This document shows positions 61,200 to 64,000 of a stretch of DNA of 64,000 nt, one piece after another. Under the pieces are notes generated by a model that did no database searches, was not told the origin of the DNA, and saw only the letters and a program-made list of their open reading frames with translations. Numbering within the stretch: position 1 is the stretch's first letter; each line of letters opens with the position of its first letter. A program made the translations under genes and the position numbers. Source of the DNA: Perkinsus olseni (taxonomy: Eukaryota > Perkinsozoa > Perkinsida > Perkinsidae); the NCBI GenBank assembly GCA_013115135.1, contig JABANP010000053.1, forward strand, positions 62,001-126,000, in the 5' to 3' direction.

Positions 61200-61950
61200 A
61201 GGCAGGAGGAGGTTGAGGAAGTATTACCATTGACCAACACGACCCACCGCTCTGATAGGAAAAGTGCACGCTAGAAGTGATAACAGTAGGAGTGATGGCA
61301 GTAGTAGCTTTTACTGTACTACGTATGGCAGTAGCAGCAGGACACAGTTGGGACGACGACAATGACGTAAAGCAGAAGACGTTGACTGTGAGCATGCACG
61401 AAGACGACGAGCGTGAGGGGGAGGAGCATCAGAAGTTATAAGCTCACAGGTTGATGATGATGATGACAACCCTCGAGTCTTTCTTCTCACGCAAAGTTAC
61501 TGGAGTAATGATAAAGGGACTTATCTACAGCACATGCTACATAGTGAACGCCCATGGGCCGCAGGAGCGGACATGAGAGACATCGGGAGAAGGAGGAGCA
61601 GTTGAGAGTGATGATCGTATTATTAGTAATGATATGGTACAGAGAGAAACACCAATGGTACAGTAGCAATGAGGGATGATAAGAAGAAGCACAGTTCCGT
61701 GAAGTAGTCTTGTTATTCATCGTACAGTGGACACTGCCGCTAGGCGTATCTTAGGTTGATGATGGTAGCTCACAGAAGTTCTGGAGTAGCGGCAATTGTC
61801 AGCAGGATTGGGAATTACCAGGAAGAAGGAGGAACCTGGCAGTAGCCATGGTAATGGCGATGACGAAGTCCCTCCCCGCTCACACGCTTAATACGTGAAT
61901 CAATCCTCATTTCGCCGTTTTTGTTCCCGGTCACCCAACGCTGCTGACAC
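61200..61950. other. Intergenic stretch, possible first exon of another secreted protein
   Basis: On the minus strand ATG at 61849 opens MATARFLLLPG followed by a GTAATT donor, which would fit a signal-peptide exon. I found no convincing partner exon. The rest is AT-rich with GATGATGATG-type simple sequence near 61450. Confidence 0.3.
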
Positions 61951-61952
61951 TA

Positions 61953-62444
61953 CTAGGTCCTGTAGTTTCGGTCTTCTCCGACAATTCTCCTGACACAGCC
62001 CATACTTCGCGACAGAACTGAGAGCATCAGCGTCCTACCTGTCTTGGAAGCAGTACCGGAGGCAGTCGCGCTCGCCCCAGCCTCGTTCGAGGCACTGGCA
62101 GGCGACGAGGGGAATCCTGCTCGGCGGGCCGCGACCCATACAGTAGGGGTAGCCAAACCATATCTGAACATAGTATGCATGCACTACGCGCACGCCCGGA
62201 TGATCGATATCGGTTGTTACTTCTGTCCCCACCAGCCACCACACTCGAAGCTCCTTCGGGCATTACGGAAGGCTGCGGCAACTGCTGGCCACCGCCATAC
62301 CGACTGCCCTAGGTTGACGTAGTCGCCTGATGAGAGACAGTAGCGGGAGCAGCAGGGGGAGGGGGTTAACGAGAAAGGCAGCCGACTAGCAGCTGTTCCG
62401 AATAGAAGAAGAATAATACCACAAATCCGTATACTCATAGTCAT
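61953..62444 (-). CDS. Small Cys-rich secreted protein
   Basis: ATG at 62444 opens MTMSIRICGIILLLFGTAAS, a strong signal peptide. The exon then reads PCCSRYCLSSGDYVNLGQSV and ends in phase at a GTAATG donor. A 44-nt intron leads to an exon with VRVVHAYYVQIWFGYPYCMG and CQCLERGWGERDCLRYC, and a third short exon ends in TAG at 61955-61953. At least nine Cys in the mature part suggest a disulphide-stabilised extracellular protein. I do not recognise the fold. It lies directly between the carboxypeptidase and the nucleotidyltransferase-like gene on the same strand. It could be an enzyme inhibitor, adhesion domain or effector; none is shown. Confidence 0.65.
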
Positions 62445-63540
62445 CGCCACATGGATATATGCTTTTGGCGACATGCGCAATGAGCTCTATCTATCATAAA
62501 TGACCCACAGGTTGATCCCCCTTTATTACCGTTAAGGGCGAGAGGGTCGAGGATGACCATCATGTCAGTAGCGAAGCGTGAGCTCAGTATCGGGTCCTCC
62601 GACCTCTCACAGAAATGCGAGTGTGCCTCCGCCGCCACCGGCCGGATCGCCAGTCTACTCGCCGAGAATGACCGCATGCAAGTGCCTGTGAGAGTAGCGT
62701 GAAAAGTGGTACTAGCGTTCGAGCGACCTACCATCAGACAGTATTAAATTAACTCTATCCCGGAATTGCCGGCTTGCTTCGACATAAGATTCCTCCACGC
62801 TGGGGTCCTCCTCGCCACCATACCAATATAACATACTCAGCAATAGTTGACCCAAAGATACGTTGCGGTGAGAAGCATTATTACCATAGAATTGATTAAG
62901 GAAAGATACTACCATGAGTACCTGATGGTGTGGTATGAGCACCGCAAGGAAGCCTAAAAACTCTCACCAAAGTGTAGCTGCTCATCCCACCGTCATAAGG
63001 GGTGACGAGGCCGTCACAGACCAAAACGTGTTTAATTACCAACACTAATGGCCGAAGGCAATCATAGTGTTGGCACAGCATCGCTACGTAAGCCGGACGT
63101 TTCGATACCTTGGACACACACAGCGTCATCGAGTCATCTCAGGAGTTCCCTTATTACCACTATGCGCTGGTCCCGTGACCGAGATTTGAATCTTCACCGA
63201 GGAATGCAGAGGACAGCACTCGGAGAATCCACCCTCACAAGTTGAACACCTGTGGCCCATATACGCTAATACCACACCATCCACAAATCCTACCATTTCT
63301 TCTCGCTCGCCGATTGGGATGGCCCTTTACACTGGAGAGTGAGTAGTGGTATCCGAGATGATGCGATGACCACAGGCGTGCTAACGAGGGTACCTGAGGA
63401 AGATAGCGGTCGCCATCATCCGGTGAGGTCCCCAGGTGGGTCGAGAAGATTTCCAACCGAGTCTGCCGCAGTCGAGCAGAGCTCGACAAGACCGCCCGTT
63501 CATCACGCTCAAGATCCGATCCAAACAGATTGAATGCCCG
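62441..63540 (-). CDS. TRF4/PAPD5-like nucleotidyltransferase relative (non-canonical poly(A) polymerase family)
   Basis: The central exon reads CLRPLVLVIKHVLV and PYDGGMSSYTL, the helix pair and GG-SSY block of TRF4/Cid1-type nucleotidyltransferases. A 46-nt intron (62967-62922) joins it in phase to VLMVVSFLNQFYG and SLGQLLLSMLYWYG of the PAP-associated domain. A second 46-nt intron (62731-62686) leads to SFSASRLAIRPVAAEAHS. TRF4 enzymes add short A or U tails to RNAs for decay or processing. The upstream exon has VKIQISVTGPAH (about 63199-63164), where the family has V-D-I-S-F; the third catalytic Asp is thus Gln (63186-63188). The G-S/D-x-D motif was not found in the exons I could place (to about 63540), so the 5' end is incomplete. 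Either the protein is catalytically dead or the alignment of this strand is off by a few residues. The C-terminal exon may overlap the next gene's start by four bases. Confidence 0.7.
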
Positions 63541-63671
63541 GTAAGCGCTCGTGCCACTTGAAAAGATTCGCGATTGATGGTATGGTGAGAGTGAACAATG
63601 AAAGCGCTCTTAGAGATAGCAGGAAAGCTACAATGGAGAGTCTAACCCGACCTCAGTGCGGGCTCCGATCG

Positions 63672-63824
63672 CTATTGTTTGTGACGTGTAAGAGCAGCAG
63701 CTGAGATCTTTTCGGCACGCTGCCAGCTATGATAATAGAAAGCCATTGCATCGGTCCGTGTAAGGAAGCTCGGAAAGTTGAGGAACGGCAGGCTGGCATG
63801 GAGAAGGATGCAAAGATATTTCAT
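63672..63824 (-). CDS. Possible signal-peptide exon of an unknown gene
   Basis: ATG at 63824 opens MKYLCILLHASLPFLNFPSF, which looks like a signal peptide, followed by about 30 residues to a stop at 63672. No second exon or domain was recognised. It may be the 5' end of a small secreted protein or chance. Confidence 0.3.
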   Translation of the reverse strand: MKYLCILLHASLPFLNFPSFLTRTDAMAFYYHSWQRAEKISAAALTRHKQ

Positions 63825-64000
63825 AGTGGACGTCGGCGACACCGCTTCGTTTCGGAACACTCTACGACAAGATGCTCCCCGCAGCGAGACAAACCCAGAA
63901 GTCCTCTCCCTGATGTCTCTTTCGCTATGAGCTCTGCTGTCGTTGGCCCTCACTTAGCATCATTCCTAGCGCATCCACGCCCTCCTGATCCTTCCCTCTT

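Overview
This window looks like nuclear DNA of a gene-dense protist, most likely an alveolate close to Perkinsus. I infer this from the gene content: organelle RNA-binding helical-repeat proteins (a RAP-domain protein, relatives with heptatricopeptide-like repeats, and a PPR protein), many small secreted proteins, and degenerate retroelements. Almost every gene is split by GT-AG introns, and most of the introns I could place by reading frame are only about 42-50 nt long. No bacterial operon, CRISPR array or phage module is present. All multi-exon coordinates are gene extents from the first to the last supported coding base.

Left part (1-19.7 kb). Positions 1-7.3 kb hold decayed retroelement sequence, with reverse transcriptase and RNase H motifs at 2.2-3.4 kb, and non-coding DNA. 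A compact three-exon gene for a probable mitochondrial protein follows (7455-7925, +). Next are an HPR/RAP-type RNA-binding protein (8.8-12.3 kb, +) and a long acidic alpha-helical protein that begins with an N-myristoylation-like sequence and ends with Trp-acidic motifs (13.4-18.5 kb, +). A small two-exon gene for a probable mitochondrial protein lies on the minus strand (19337-19653).

Middle (19.7-42 kb). A many-exon PPR gene (about 21.2-25.6 kb, +) meets an unidentified minus-strand gene tail to tail. From 27 to 39.4 kb is an array of segmental duplications carrying four copies of a small secreted protein gene on the minus strand: two intact (30249-30650, 38935-39333) and two broken. Retroelement debris, a truncated copy of the PPR gene and a secreted alpha/beta-hydrolase esterase gene are interspersed.

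Right part (42-64 kb). Further helical-repeat genes run from 42.7 to 53.1 kb. Two of them look like tandem paralogues, and two identical tRNA-Thr(AGU) genes lie on the opposite strand, one inside an intron. A four-TM membrane protein gene with a Cys-rich loop follows (53.3-54.8 kb, +). After a repeat-rich stretch, the last 4.5 kb carries three clear minus-strand genes: an M14 metallocarboxypeptidase with signal peptide, a small Cys-rich secreted protein, and a TRF4/PAPD5-like nucleotidyltransferase relative that has Gln at the expected place of a catalytic Asp.

Two themes recur: organelle RNA metabolism (RAP, HPR-like, PPR) and the secretory route (esterase, carboxypeptidase, secreted families, 4-TM protein).
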